From Acanthosepion lycidas (Eukaryota; Mollusca; Cephalopoda; Sepiida; Sepiidae): DNA of 64,000 nt. The stretch covers positions 47,026,250-47,090,249 of the forward strand of contig OZ010616.1 in NCBI GenBank assembly GCA_963932145.1, written 5' to 3'. Positions 9,250 to 22,500 of the stretch are shown piece after piece (positions within the stretch are counted from its first letter, which is position 1; each line of letters begins with the position of its first letter). The notes below the pieces were generated by a model that had not been told where the DNA came from, did no database searches, and saw only the letters and a list, made by a program, of their open reading frames with translations. The translations under genes and the position numbers were made by a program.

Positions 9250-11050
9250 CTATCAGTGATCATTATGGGCAAAACAATAAAAATGTTCATCTGTAGTCGT
9301 TCGTCATTAACCCTTCATCATTTGTGTACTATTTTGATTTCATAATCATCAAACCGTTAAGATAACAAATAAATTATATACATAAAAGTAGTTAATCCTC
9401 AAATTGATGGATGACAGTCGTCTAATAACTCAACCTACCAGCTTGTTGCTGCTGATCTTATTCTTCTTTTTAGTTTAATTACACGCATAGCTCGTAACTA
9501 ATTGTTATATACATCACAATATTTTTACATATTGATTGATCATGTAGTTTATATTCCTGTCATTTCATCAAACTTACCCCTGCTTTCTAAAGCTACCCGA
9601 CTGTAAAGTAAACAAATATCGATTCTTATGACAATTATAAAAACGATGATGGCTATCTATACCAGTACTAGTAAAACCAAAATATAAAAATTAATTAATA
9701 TTAAACTTTAAAAGATGGAATTTTTTTTCTTTTAAATGAGCGATTTTGATGAAATAAAAGGCCGTTATTTTTTTTTACTCTGTCGATCAATTGCTGTGTT
9801 TCCCTACACTACACAGCTATTGGCTGTTGGTGTTAAATGTTAGTGTTATGGTCGGGAATATATGATCAGAGATATATCAATGATTGACTGATCGGCTCTC
9901 TCCTTTCTTTGCGTGTCTGTCTGCATGCCTGACTGTCAGTCCGGCTGCTTGCACGCTCGTGCGTGCACGTGTCCTCTCTTTCTTTCTCTCTCTATCTCTC
10001 ATATACTCTCACGTTTACTCTTTCATTCATTCCAGTATATCATTGACCCAGTAACATCTGTTTATAAAATAATTATTATGTATTACAATATATATCATTT
10101 CTCCTACTGAAAAAGAAAAGGAGACAATGTATTTTAGATGCGTTTTGTAGTGAATATTTCCTCCGTTATTGTTTGACGTAATTCTACGTGCAACCTAAGA
10201 TTTGCTTTTTTCTCCCCATCCTCAATTCCACAAAAAGTGGCGGAGACATTTACACCCACAACATAATCACACACAAAACAATTCCAACAAGTGAAAAAAA
10301 AAAAAAATGGTAAATGGGATTTATTGACAAATGTATGGTCGGTGTACCTGTCTACCTTCAATTAAGTGCGACGATTTTTTGAATGAGATAAACAAAACAA
10401 AAGGTAATTTATTGATTCCATTTCCATCGTTAGTTTTTTTTTTTTTTCTTTGATCTTCCTTTCTTGAACGGGCCCAAATCTTAACGGAATTTTATTTATT
10501 TTTTCTTTTCCCCTGTTATAATTATTATCGTTGTTGTTGTGCAATGTGTATGTTACATAACTTTTTGTTTTGTATTTTATTTTACTTTTTCTTTTTTTTT
10601 TTTTTTTTCTTACTCGCAAGTTCGCAGAAAATTGATTTTTCGCATTTTGCAGATTTTACGAGCTGTTCCTACCCCTCCAATTCGGTTTTCGAAAATTCAA
10701 TTCTAATGACTTTTTTTTTCTTAAATTGCACTGTAATTATTACAGCCTTCTTGTTTTGAAGTACGCTCACTGTCTAAGAAGATAGAAGAATAAATTATCC
10801 TTGTTCAATGTTCATGGATCAGTTTTAATCACATTATTTTAGAAAAACGTTGCTTGATTTTTCTTTTTCTTAATTTGCTAATTAATGACTAATTTCTTTC
10901 ATATGATTATCTTTTTTTTACTTTTTTGGCAGTGTTTTCCTTTTTTCTTTGCAACTTTTTTCTCGTCTCTGTCTCCGTCTTTCTACATTTCATTCATTTT
11001 CTCATCGCAGAGCTTATATTTGAAGGTACGATCATCTACCTAAAGCGTTA
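9250..11050. promoter_or_regulatory. CpG-retaining, TE-free intronic region (possible promoter or enhancer)
   Basis: By hand count this stretch has about 45 CpG in 1.8 kb, against about 2 in a comparable stretch at 25.0-26.8 kb. CpGs cluster most densely at about 9.9-10.7 kb. No SINE, LINE or inverted repeat was recognised here. It contains an inverted CCAAT box (CTATTGGCTG at 9817-9826), a palindromic E-box CACGTG at 9966-9971, and GATA-like sites. Retained CpG in a CpG-depleted genome usually marks unmethylated regulatory DNA. A first exon could start here, but none could be assigned with confidence. Confidence 0.5.
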
Positions 11051-14000
11051 CAATTGTTTTTAAAACAATAAACCTTGACAAAAAGAACTGCTTCTGTTTT
11101 CTTAATCGAATGACAAAGGATCATCAATTTGAATTATATATTTTATTTGTCATAAGAAACAGTACCCATATGAGTTTTTGCCTGGCTGCATTAAAAAACA
11201 ATCATTTTATTGTTAAAAATAAATCAATACTCAGAAATCCATATAAAAATAACTTGTCTTTTTACTAGTTTCAACTTTAAACTGTGCTTCTTTGAGTTGA
11301 GAGTTAATAAATATACAATAACACTTAACAGTGATTGAATAAAGGGACAAGTAGTAATTTTTTATAAACTTGGCTTGGTTCACTAACTGTTAGTTAAAAC
11401 TTCACCAGAAATTTTGATTGAGATTTAAACATAAACGATATTTTTTTTTTATTTTGTTTATTTTTGTTGTTGCTATGAAAAGCTTTAAAAACTGTTTGTG
11501 TAGATCAATCATTACTAGAAATAAATTTTTATCAAATAAAATAACTCGGCTATGTGAAAATAATTGTAGCAAAGAGATATCTCAAATAATTTAAGCAAGA
11601 TAATGATTTCATAAATATAATTTTTAAATTTTTAAGTTAGTCGCAGTCTCCAAATTAAATTTCATTGTTACGCAAAAAAACTAAAAATACAAATGCACAT
11701 TTTTTTTAAACTTCAAAATAACAGGTTAATCCAATAACTGACACAGGTGGTTGAGATTGTGTTACAGATGAAGTTGAACAGTAGTATCCTGGTCACATTG
11801 GTCAGTATGGGTTCAAATTTAGCTGGTTATTTTTTTTCTCTCGTACTTTGGCATTGTGGAAGTCGAAATAGTTTCCGTTTTACAATCATTCTGACCTGTC
11901 CACCCCCACCGTAGATATTCTCTCACATAGATGATGTTTCGACTACAGCTTGCTAGATTTTTGCAATTCTCTGGTGGCAGTTATCAACAGGTTTGTCGTT
12001 TTTATATTTTAAATTTTTAAATTTACATTTTGTCAAAAGTAACTTTTTTTTCTTTTAACAAATAGTAGTTCAATTTTTATGAAAAATGTTCTTGTTAGTT
12101 CGACAAATTAAAATTCAGAAATCGTAATTGAATAATTAAAAAATCATGATTAAAAATAAAATTCAAGCAGTGTGTTATTTTTCAAATAATAAAGTCTTGT
12201 ACAAAAAAATTAACGTATTTAATATTTTAATAAATATCCTTCTCAAATTTTTAAATTCTTTACAAAAAGAGCTAAAAAAAAATCCTTTTTAATTTTTTTT
12301 AAAAATTCTATTAATCCGTTTCTCTCTTGAATTTAAAAAATGATTGTATTTTAACTTTAGAGAATTAGTATTTTTTTTATTTTATTTTATAGTGTTCAGA
12401 TTAAATTTAATTTCATCTTGATTCTTGAATATTATCAGGTGCGTGATTTATTTAAAAAAAATTTTTTTTTAAATAAAATTCAGTTCAGTAGAGGAAAATT
12501 TTTAATTTTTATAGTTTTTATAATTTTTCTTTGCTAAAAATATTTTAATTATGTCAATTTTACATTAATGAAATTATTTTTTTAAATGTTTAAAAAAAAA
12601 TGTTAAAGTATCTAACTAAGTGTAAGAAATTCTAAAAACATTAGACTTTATTTAAAAAAAATAATATCCTACCTTCACTGAGGAATTTTCTTCAGAAGTT
12701 AGTCTTTATTTTTTACTCATTCTACTAGTTTTAAATTATTTTTCATTAAAAGTAACAATGTGTAGTGTTTTTCTGTAAAGTCATACAGACAACGAAATTT
12801 AAACTAAAACATCATAGAGGTTTTAAGAATACAATTTTCAAAATAGGTTAAAAAGATTAAGAAGAGCTGAAAAATGAGGGTAAAAGAAAAATGACTGGAG
12901 GTTGAGACTAAAAGAAGAAGAGTTAAGGGAAAAGATTATAATCAGTTTTCAGAGTAATTTGGTGACCATCCAAAATTCTTAGGGGATAAGTAACAGAAAA
13001 ATTTCGGGTAAGAAGGCTAGAAATTAAATGGAAGGGACATGAAAAGAAAACTTTGGAAGTGAAGAAAGTTAAACACTTCGAGGCAAGTGAAAGGCGTAAA
13101 GCCGTAAAAACAAGAGATGAAAAAGGTGTTTTAAAAAAAAAAAATGAAAAATAAAGAAAGGAACTGAAAGAGACTGTTTTCACAACTACTCTCTTAGGAC
13201 AAGGAAAGAAGTGATTTTGTGTAAAAATGTCAGAAAGAGAAAGACAAACATTGCTAAAAGAAGACCTACAAATTTTAAGAGTGCAATGATCATCCACGTC
13301 CTAAATGGACACGGCAAAAAAAAATAGAAATATTATTAGTGATCAGGATATTTACAAGGAAAAATGTTGGTGGGGATATTTGTTTATTTTTTTAATATGC
13401 ACATTCCCCCCCCCCCCTTTCATTCTATAAAAATTTGATAGCTGTTAATTAACGAGAGTCAGCTGTTCCCTGGATTTTTTTTTGTAACCGTGAGGGAAGG
13501 GTAGGATAATGAAATTAGAAATGGCAAGCAAAACAAATAAAAGTTGAAAACTAGAATTTATTGTCTGAAGACTCGGTTCTTAGCAGGCAGCAGGTAACAG
13601 GACAGTTTTACTTTTAGGGTAGGAGTATTGTGAATTTTACAAGCACATCTGGTTGAAAATTTCATCGTCGCTAGTGAAAGGAAGATAACTCTAATAAAGC
13701 AAAAAGACATCACAAACAAAAATTACCAAATAATTTTATTACTTATTTTTTATTACAGTAGTACATTAATAAGAGATTCGGTAAAAATCGTGCATAATGA
13801 AATTGAAAATATTGAAAAGATAGCCAAAACTTAATAAAACGAAATTTTATTATCAAAATCTTTAAGAGGAGAACTTAGGATGTTTTCAGTTTTTTTTTTA
13901 ATTAACCTTTTTTTTTTTTTTTTTTTTTTTTAGAACCTTCGAAATTCTGGTTAAAAAAAATCTTGGTTTTCAGGACTTATTCACGAATACATTATTTTTT

Positions 14001-14252
14001 AAATGTTTATTTTTTAGAAAATGTTTTTTTGTTAATCTTTTCTCCCCACTTATCTAGAAATTTTGAGGTTCTTTTTTGTAGCGTTTGAATACCTTATTAG
14101 TTAGGACAAGTTCTTAGAGAATAATTCATCAATTTTTTTTGCCAAACTTGACCCCCAGTTACAGAAAAACTGCTCTGAATCATAAAAAATGTAATAAAAC
14201 TAGAAAAGTTTTTTATGAATGAAGGACACTATTGTCTTATGAAATTTCTTCT

Positions 14253-14293
<41 letters not shown>

Positions 14294-14604
14294 AATAATG
14301 AATTTTTACAAGAATTATTTTCATTTATTTCAATTACAATAATTTATTATATTTTTAAATAAAGAGAATTATGTTGTATTGGGCAGTTTAGTTTTTAGTG
14401 TCAATATGGACAAATTTATTGATTTTTAAATCAGAAAAAAAAATTAAATTTGGCTTGAAATATAGCAAAGTATTTTGCTTATAGAAAATATTAAATTTAA
14501 TTCATTAGCTTGAAATTAAAACTAAAATAAAAGCTTCAAGAAAGATTTTTCATTTTTAAAATGCATTTTAAAACCTTAATTATTGCTTTTTTTTAGTTTT
14601 TATT

Positions 14605-14639
<35 letters not shown>

Positions 14640-15240
14640 GTAACCTGCAATTAGTAATCTTTTCGTTTGCTCTTTCATTTTTTTATGATTTTCTTTTCAA
14701 CTTTTCTAACAAGCACATACAAAAATCATGGTGTGAATGTAGACACCACACTAATTATCTAGCTGTAAATTGAACTGAAAATTCTTATTATTTGACAGCA
14801 ATGAGAAAAAATCACATGCTGTTTTTGTTACATTACAATAGCAAATAAAAATATCCACATAAAAATCAGCTCATTATAGGTAGCTGAACAAAACCATGAC
14901 ATACTTAACTTGTCTGTATCCCCAAAGCTCAATTCATAAATGCCCAGACTCTACGTTCCTTGTCTTTGCTAAGAGCTTAGTGTTTATGTTACCATAGAAA
15001 CAGCTGCAATATTATTACAAACAATCAATATTATTTTCAAATCAGACAAATTCTATATAGGTACAGTTATTTCCCAACAATATGATGCTATTTATAGCTA
15101 GTTTTCATCCACGATTTTACATTCTAAAAATCTTGCTGGTAGGCATAGATTTGATTAATTGGTATTTTATAAATTGAACATCAGCTCCATTTTTATCACA
15201 ATTATATTTTTCTTTATCAGGTATCAAATATAGTTATAAT
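11051..15240. other. AT-rich, element-poor intronic sequence
   Basis: No gene or repeat family was recognised. CpG stays moderately retained to about 14.0 kb and then falls off. Several long T runs occur (about 13910-13931, 14251-14290 and 14611-14637). The minus-strand 124-codon frame at 12923-13297 is low-complexity (Ser/Phe-rich) and has no recognisable motif. Confidence 0.5.
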
Positions 15241-15628
15241 GAATTGTTAACAGAATTCTCAAATATGATAATGTATTTTACAAAAGTATCTAGTAGCAAC
15301 TATTTATTTTTGTCCAGTATTATCATTTTATTTCTGATTTATAATATAATATTATATACAGATTTAATCAGACCAATGTCCTCATTTTTGTTTTATAGTG
15401 ACAGCTTTTTGGCCATTGTACCCACTGACTTTCTTTTGCCACCTTTCTAGGAATATCAAACTAAATCCTTTATTCAATTCATGGGAATAGATTATCATTC
15501 TGCTATTCAGACTTGTACACATTAATTCTTCTTAGTTAATTTATCCTCATGTTATTTATCTCTTAACTGGCCCACAGTTTTAAGTTACAAATGCCAGTTG
15601 AATGGCTCACACTTTTATTCACTAAGGC

Positions 15629-15910
15629 ATGTGTCTTGTTGGAGATTTAAACCTAAAAATTTTAGACAAAAATCTATCAATTTTCAACAAAAATGAGGAA
15701 AAGGACTTGGAGAATTTGACACTCACAGGACATACTGAAGGCAAAAGAGAAAGAGGGAAGCAGTACGTAACCTACATAACAAGTTTGTGTAAATGGATGG
15801 CAAAACAAGGATTGAGAAGAATAATAAAGACAAAATTTATGAAGAATTACAAAGGTTAAATTAAATAAAAAGGCTAAATTGTGGAGAGCCATGATCACCC
15901 ATGTTCTGAA
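15629..15910 (+). mobile_element. LINE family A, 3' coding tail
   Basis: The frame from 15629 contains DLENLTLTGHTEGKRERGKQ, followed by TYITSLCKWMAKQGLRRI and, in shifted frame, the LWRAM-type block (GTGGAGAGCCATGATCACCC). This is the conserved tail found after the reverse transcriptase domain in a widespread class of animal non-LTR retrotransposons (endonuclease-reverse transcriptase type). The copy is 5'-truncated and carries frameshifts. Related copies lie at 5870-6210, 19440-20190, 47160-47540, 55545-56095 and 60010-60475. Confidence 0.75.
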
Positions 15911-16984
15911 GGTTCATAGCTCATAAGATTGGTATGTAAACTTCCTCTAAACTTAGTTTAGTCTGAAACAAGGTCTCATCTCTCAGGTTCCCAGAACTCT
16001 ATATAATGTAATTGTCTAAGCTATCTTTCTGACAATTTCACCATGGTTATTTATACATAGCTTTCATTCTTCTAAGTGAGATTGCGATAATTTAATTTTG
16101 AAAATGCTGAAAAGTTCTCAATCGAACCAAAAGCTCTTCAAAGATTTTTACATTTGAGAAGTTGGTTGGTCCAAATACTTTTAGGTAACTCCTCATACTT
16201 TCAATAACAGACCATTCTATAAAAAAAAAACAATTTCTAAAGTTCCAGCAATATATAGATATTTAATAGTTGTCTTGTTCATTGTAATTCAGATACATTA
16301 GCTGAAGCATGCATTGTTATTTTCAAAGTTTATTTATAGGTAAATTGCTTTTATAATCACATAGCACACTGACTGACCTCACTACTTATAGATAGGAAGT
16401 TAGATTAAGATATAAAGAAAAGGAAATAGAATTGTGAAAGAGAAAAAGTAATCAAAGAAAAAAAAAAAAAAGATTTTTAAACAAAGAAAAACAAAACTAA
16501 AAAGAGTAAATTAAGCAAACCAGAAGACTGAAAATATTTTTTGGTGTTGCAAATATCCAAGGCTATAGATTTAAATATTTGGAACTGAAACAAATGCCTG
16601 AAAACATTCTTTGATCATTTTATCACAAAATGATAATTGTCTTAGCTAGCTAATTTGTAATTACCTCTGTTTTATAATATTTTGAATTGTTTTAAAAAAA
16701 ATTTTTTAAAAAAAAGGAATTATCAAATTTTGTCCATGAAAAAAAAATTTTTAATTCTTTCTCTACATTATATAAGGAATCATTTGGATAGCCTTTTTAT
16801 TTAATTTAAATGCCATATCCTTTCAGGATGTACAAAGTGATCATGTCTCTGTAGAGATTCTTTATCTGTGAATGACCATGACTTTTTAGGAAAGATAGTT
16901 GAGTGATTTGGCAATTCTTTGCAACAGTTTCAAATTCAGTGTAATCCTGCTCTTGCTACCCAAAACTAAACAGCTCAATCTACC

Positions 16985-17115
16985 TTGATATTTAACTTAT
17001 TATCTAACGGAAGAAGATTGATTCATGACTTTACCAAAGGTATTAGTAGGGAATAAACTGCAGCAGACTAGCCTGGAATATAAATTTGTGTCAATAGTTC
17101 TGCATCTATAACCTC
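16985..17115 (-). repeat. SINE core fragment
   Basis: The segment GATTCATGACTTTACCAAAG and flanks match, in reverse orientation, the core shared by the 5S SINEs (consensus near GGGAAAGGTATGAATCC). No 5S head is visible here. Confidence 0.5.
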
Positions 17116-17699
17116 TACATTCTAGCATTCTCATTAGTATTTTTAATTAAAATTTGTCTTGTACATTCTTGAGTCAGCAATCAATATTTTGATTCATGAA
17201 TATAGTCCTACTTTTGGATTTTTTCTTTTTCTTTAAGTAATTCAAGGTGATGATAACGCCAATAAAACACAAGGGGTTCCTGGGAGTGAAAGAGACTGAG
17301 AAGACTTTAGAAGGAACTGCAAAAACCAATTCTAAACAAGGAATAAGGGATAAGCCTCTACTCATATTCAAATTAGTATTAGTCTTGATTTTTAAGAGAT
17401 TCTGGATACTTTAACAAAAAGGAAATTTTAAGTTACTCACCAATGTAAAATCATCAAAACGTGAATACAGTAATTAGCTTATATTCATGATTAAAATGTC
17501 ATAATATCTGTACATATGATTTGCCAGAATTCTGCATATATTGCAGAATAATGTCTTACAGTTTTTGTTTATCAAAGTAATTGATACTGTTTTCTTCAAA
17601 AGTAGAATGATTTGAAGGTTAAGTGTTGCTATGATGACTTTATGGTTTGTAGTTCAAAATATTGAAATTTTTTTTAAAAACACTTATGATAAACTGGAA

Positions 17700-17850
17700 G
17701 TGAGGGTGGTATAATAAATATCAATACAGAAAGTGGAGTTGGTGAGCAGAGTTCAAATTCTGGGATAAACTGTTGCATTCACTTTCACACAATACCCTTG
17801 GAGGGAAAAGGCACAAATCTATTCTTCTCCCAGTTATTGTTTTGAACTTG
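17700..17850 (+). repeat. SINE core with tRNA-like upstream part
   Basis: GGTATAATAAATATCAATAC and GAGTTCAAATTCTGGG precede the core, the latter resembling box B. The core CATTCACTTTCACACAATAC then CCCTTGGAGGGAAAAGGCAC matches the shared core. Confidence 0.5.
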
Positions 17851-19439
17851 AAGAACTTGAAGTATATAACTTGTTTTGTTATTTTTTTTATTTAATTATC
17901 TTTATCAACATGTTCTGTTCTCTGATGGACTTTATCGAGGCAAATGTAAATCAAAGTTTTTCTCTTTTCTTTCATTCATAATCTTTTTACAGATATATAT
18001 TTATATCTGAATTTTTACATACTGTATAACTTGATATTAATTTAAAATTCTACAAATATTACAAAATTGACAGTATGTATCTCTTTCTAAAAGGATTAGA
18101 AAAATAAAAGATGAAGAAAACTTAATTCTTCCCAGTAGCACAACCTCAACAAGTTGAATCAGAGGTATGTCATGACAACAAATGCAGGTTGGACTGAGCA
18201 GTTTTAGTCTATATTCATTTATTACTTGTATAGGACTTCATAACAAATTATATTTGTCCTTATGAGAAGGTAAATAAAATAGTTAAGACAATTGCTTGTC
18301 ATCCAATAATTGATAGGTTACCATAGGTTATAAAATTCATTTTTTTTCTTTGTACCATTTGCGATAATACTAATACATGCACTCCTTAACTACCATGGCT
18401 TCCAACTGTCTGGCAGTTAAGGTTGGTACTTGAGCAGCCTTTGTCAGCTAACATTACAAACAGTTATGGCTTAAGTCTTTATTTATCCTATTGTGTGCAA
18501 ATACGCAATTCTTCTTAAAAGACAAAGAAAATGTGTAGTTATTTTGTTCACCTTGCATTTACATTCTGTTATTCAGATTTACTTTGTGTTCTTGACTGTT
18601 TATGATTAGGATTTTTTTCCTCTTTATCTTGTTGATAGCTACTCGAAAGTTTATCTGTTCTTCTAAATCCCATTTTCAGATTCAGCTAACAATATAAGAT
18701 ATTAGCCATCTACAAGCATAACTGACTCTGAATATTACATATAAGGAAGTGCTAAAAAATTCTTGACCTGATGATTGCTATATAAATTCTGATGTTTGGC
18801 TAAATTTGAAAGTGGGTTGAACTGAGAATTTATCAGTATTCCTTTGGATATTGAATAAAATCAACAGGGAGTTTTTATCAATTTTAATATTAATTCTTTT
18901 TGATAAGACAATCTTGTTTTATTCAATACAGTTTGTACATGAAAAATCTACTTTTAAATACAATGTTTATTTTATTTTTAAATTAGTTTTCATTATTTAA
19001 TTCTAATCTTTTCATAACAATTTATCTTTTAGTTTTTATATGAGGTGAAGGTGGGGTCTGAAAACTTCTTACTAAAATGTAACCAAATGACAAAATATTT
19101 TTTTTTTCTTTTTAGAATTTTAAAATTTTATTTGCTTTTTGAGTGTGCATGTGGGGGACCTGGTCTGACTGGGAACTTTTTAGTATTTCCTCATAAGTTG
19201 TTCTGAATTTTAATTCATAAAACTATTCTGATGACCAAAATTCTATTTAATTTACATCTAGAAAAATTTATTGGCTGACTCAATCTTAACCTTTAGCACT
19301 CTGCATTAATATTATTCCTCTTTCCACTGCATTCTTTGTCAACTGCAGTATCCTTATTGTTAATTTTACTCAATTGTTTTCTGTTGCCATAGCAGGATTT
19401 GAAAACATAACTATGAAATTCAAATTCAGAAATGATGTC

Positions 19440-20190
19440 ACCTTTAGCAGCAAGATAAACTTTTTGTATGGCAAATGAAATCATATGCAGAGTGATGAAG
19501 GTTAACATAAGATATGCAGATGACAGTGTGTTGATAGACATAGAAAGAAAACTGCAGGAACTTCTAGAGATGATAGTAATAGAAAGTAAGGAGAAAGGAC
19601 TAAGAAAGACAGAATGCATGGTTGTTAGCAAGAGGAACAGCCCAAGATGCAAAATACAAATTAAAGAGGCCAATTGTATAAAAATGTTAATATTTGGGAA
19701 GTGTTTTAACTGAGGATGGAGAATGTCACATCAAATCTGAAAACTGAAATAGAAAAAGTTGCCTTCTGGAATCTAAGCAAAGTATAAAGAAACAGGAAAA
19801 TTTCAATAGCAGTAAAAATAGTGTTGAGCTGCTATACAATATCAGTCCTCCTATATATCAATGAATATAATCTCACAGATAATCTTCTCACAGATAAAGA
19901 GACAAGGCAACAGAAATGTGGTTCTACAGAAGGATGCTAGGAATCACATGGATGGAGCATGTGAGCAATGAAGAAGTTTAAAAAAAAAATGGAAACAAAA
20001 AGGATACTTAGAATCATTTTTGAGACAATGAGGGAAGAGAGTTTGGGGAATTTGACACTCACAGGTCATTGAAGGCAAAAGGGACAGAGAGAAGCAGCAA
20101 GCAACCTACCTAATGAGCTTGCTGTAAATAGATGAGAAAACAGTGGGAGGGAGGGATGGTGAAAAAAACAAACCTTGCTAAGAGCTACAA
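19440..20190 (+). mobile_element. LINE family A, reverse transcriptase and tail remnant
   Basis: The frame from 19468 contains RYADDSVLI, with the catalytic YADD of the reverse transcriptase at 19513-19524, followed by a KKTECMV-like block (RKTECMVVSKRN). After frameshifts the characteristic tail follows: a VVLQKDARNHMDGACEQ-like block and then IEGKRDREKQQATYLMSL. This order (YADD, TECMV, linker, tail) is typical of animal APE-type LINEs. The copy is 5'-truncated and inactive. It is the longest family A copy here. Confidence 0.75.
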
Positions 20191-20207
20191 ATGATAGGAA
20201 GTTGTAG

Positions 20208-20250
20208 ACTTCTGGGACATAGGTGACAATGTCATCTATATCCCAGAAGT
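20208..20250. other. near-perfect 21-bp hairpin
   Basis: ACTTCTGGGACATAGGTGAC is mirrored by the inverted arm ending at 20250, with a one-base loop and two transitions. It lies at the 3' end of the LINE A copy. Confidence 0.6.
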
Positions 20251-20529
20251 AGATAAAGAATTATAGGATTTTTTCCTTAATCCTTAACACTAATAATGTA
20301 ATTATATAATGCTTGTTCTTGGTCAACAGGCATGCTATATTTGATGGTTTCTTTCCTCAAAAAATAGCTAAAAATATTCTCCCATCTTATGTGAAATATG
20401 TGATTGACTATTATTTACCGATATGTTGTAGGTTACCAGTACTTGTACCTAGCTTAACAATAAAGTACTATGATATTAAATGTAAATAATAGGGTTTTTA
20501 ATATGCAATCAAATATGCAGTAATAATTC

Positions 20530-20985
20530 TTTAAGACAGTGGTTCCCAAACATTTTTTTTTCTCTGGGACACATTGTCAGAATGAAAATTTAGTTGTGCC
20601 TCACCAAATTTTATGTGATAAAAAGTACATTTAAAAATAAAAGTAAACTAGAGAGGTTAAAGGGAAATAACTTTGGATTCAAAGTCAGAATATTATTATA
20701 GATAACTCTCTCCTCCAATTTGCAGAGCTTAGTTATATTCTTAATATAATGTAAAAATATCACAATGATGAAATTGGTCAATAATTATTTATAACTATTT
20801 ATACTGGGACTCATGAGTGCAATTACAAGTAATCCATAATATTTTGAATTTTGAAATTATATTTATTCTTAGCATATAAATTTTTTAAACTGTTTCTAAA
20901 TCTTTGATTATCTTTGAATCATCCTGCCTCACCTGCTATCCTCTTCTGCCACACTTCACCATTTATGAACCACTAATCTAGTAAA
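20530..20985. mobile_element. hAT-like non-autonomous element
   Basis: The left end reads CAGTGGTTCCCAAACATTTT and the right end, in reverse, reads TAGTGGTTCATAAATGGTG. Both carry the GTGGTTC block typical of hAT-family ends. No transposase frame is present in the 450 bp between. The 8-bp target duplications are not clear, which fits an old copy. Confidence 0.55.
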
Positions 20986-21442
20986 ATTCAAAGATTTTGA
21001 TAATATATGTAGATCTTAATGAACGTTACTAATAAGTCTTTTTTTTTTTTTAATATTGATATGGACAAAGATCATATTCAAATTATATGATCATTTTATT
21101 TCAAGTGATTCTGTCATAGAAGTATTCTTTCAATATCTATTATTTGGAAAAATGTTAACATTTTCTTTACTGCCCACACAATTCTATATTAATCTTGTTC
21201 AATCCTGTTTTATGAAATAACAATCAAAATAACAAAACTTGTTTGTCTGCATTTTATTAATATTTCTCTTACTGTAAATGCTTTTCTGGAAAAAAACATC
21301 TTGATATCTAAGTTTTGTGTTTATAGACAAGCATGATAATCAAAGTATAGAAAATTTGAAGATTAACTGGTTTTTCTGGTATTTATTCAAAATGAACACA
21401 TTGATCACAAATCACTTAAGTGTTCTTCTTGTCAGATAGTAA

Positions 21443-21500
21443 TCTATATATAAAATTCTGTGAATTCTGTTAGTCTGTCCATCCATCACACCCTCTAAAA
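21443..21500 (+). mobile_element. Helitron-like 5' end
   Basis: TCTATATATAAAATTCTGTG follows an A. This is the usual form of Helitron 5' ends (TC plus TATATATAAAA). No matching 3' hairpin and CTRR end was located, so the extent is unknown. Confidence 0.35.
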
Positions 21501-21800
21501 CAGGGATCGGCAACTCATTCGACCCCGCGGGCCGGATCGTATTATAATGACGGGTCACGGGCCAGACAAAGGACATTAAGGAAAAATTCAGGAAAATTAC
21601 ATATGTAGACCCCTGTCAACCTAAATATTTCAAACCATAATGAAAATAAACATAGAGAAATCAGAAAAACAAAAAATCTAAAATTAAAAAACACCTAAAA
21701 AAAATTACTTTTCCTCAAGGAATGTCAAAATATTTCAAAGTGAAAAAAATCAACTGAAGTGAAATGGATGAAATTATGACGTGTAGGTTTGAAACTGTTA
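21501..21800 (+). mobile_element. hAT-like terminal fragment
   Basis: The segment starts CAGGGATCGGCAACTCATTC and continues with a CpG-rich block (GCGGGCCGGATCGTATTATA). Many hAT ends have a CAGNGRTCGGCAAC start and a GCGGGCCG block. The opposite end is not found. The CpG content is high compared with the flanks, suggesting a younger insertion. Confidence 0.45.
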
Positions 21801-21821
21801 TTGAAAATTGTTCCACAAACA

Positions 21822-21842
21822 AACCACACACACACACACGCA
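21822..21842. repeat. (CA)n microsatellite
   Basis: A short CA tract produces the overlapping His/Thr- and Cys/Val-rich frames around 21.7-22.0 kb, which are not genes. Confidence 0.85.
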
Positions 21843-22174
21843 CAACAAAAACAAAGCACATATACTGATACATACGAGTACAAATAGTTGCAAACATATG
21901 CACTTACATACGTACACATGCGTTATCATCCACATATTCATGAGGCATGTATGTATAATGCGCGTATGTTTAACTGTCTTTAGATTTCTGCTACCTCGCA
22001 TGTCAGTCCCTCCCTGGCCTCTTTCACTTTATTGTTCCTTTTGCTTCTGTTATCTTTTAATGTAGCCAAGGGTCATAACAAATATGTATCTATTATTTGA
22101 CATTAAACGTAGGCAACGCAACTTGGTAAAATAAGTCTCGTGAAAGATAACTGGCCAATCTAAATATTTTGTAT

Positions 22175-22500
22175 GTGATTTTTATTTTTGGAGATAATTG
22201 TTTTAGTGACACATCACTTACTAATTAACATGTATCTCAGATTGAGGGAGAATAGGTGGATACATACCTTTTTGAAGGGGGGTATTTGAGCATAAGTGAA
22301 TATAACAAGCCCAAATGGATCTTCGATATCCGATTAAAAATTCTGAACCATTATCCATTATATCACCCACACATCCATGCTTACTGCTCCTGGTATTCAC
22401 AAGTGGTCACCCATCTAGGTATGAACCAGGCTTGACATAGCTTAACTTCAGTGATCATACAGGAACCTGCGTTTCAATTTGATGTGACCATAAGCCCAAA
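22175..22500 (-). repeat. 5S rRNA-derived SINE, copy 2
   Basis: Read on the minus strand from about 22500, the head has GCTTATGGTCACATCAAATT, CACTGAAGTTAAGCTATGTC, CCTAGATGGGTGACCACTTG and GTGAATACCAGGAGC, matching 5S rRNA along its length. A linker with GATATAATGGATAATGG follows, then the shared core (AAAAAGGTATGTATCCACC) and a 3' end with TTAATTAGTAAGTGATGTGT and CACTAAAACAATTATC. The 3' end matches the copy at 36298-36600, which supports a true SINE unit of about 300 bp. Confidence 0.85.

Noticed and set aside
11011-11025. 15-nt microexon between a TTTTCTCATCGCAG acceptor and a GTACG donor
   Set aside because: Inserted between the exons at 5531 and 48988 it would create a TGA at the junction, and the donor is weak. 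It could only belong to a different transcript.
12923-13297. 124-codon minus-strand gene
   Set aside because: Low-complexity Phe/Ser-rich reading of A/G-rich DNA, with no motif and no supporting splice context.
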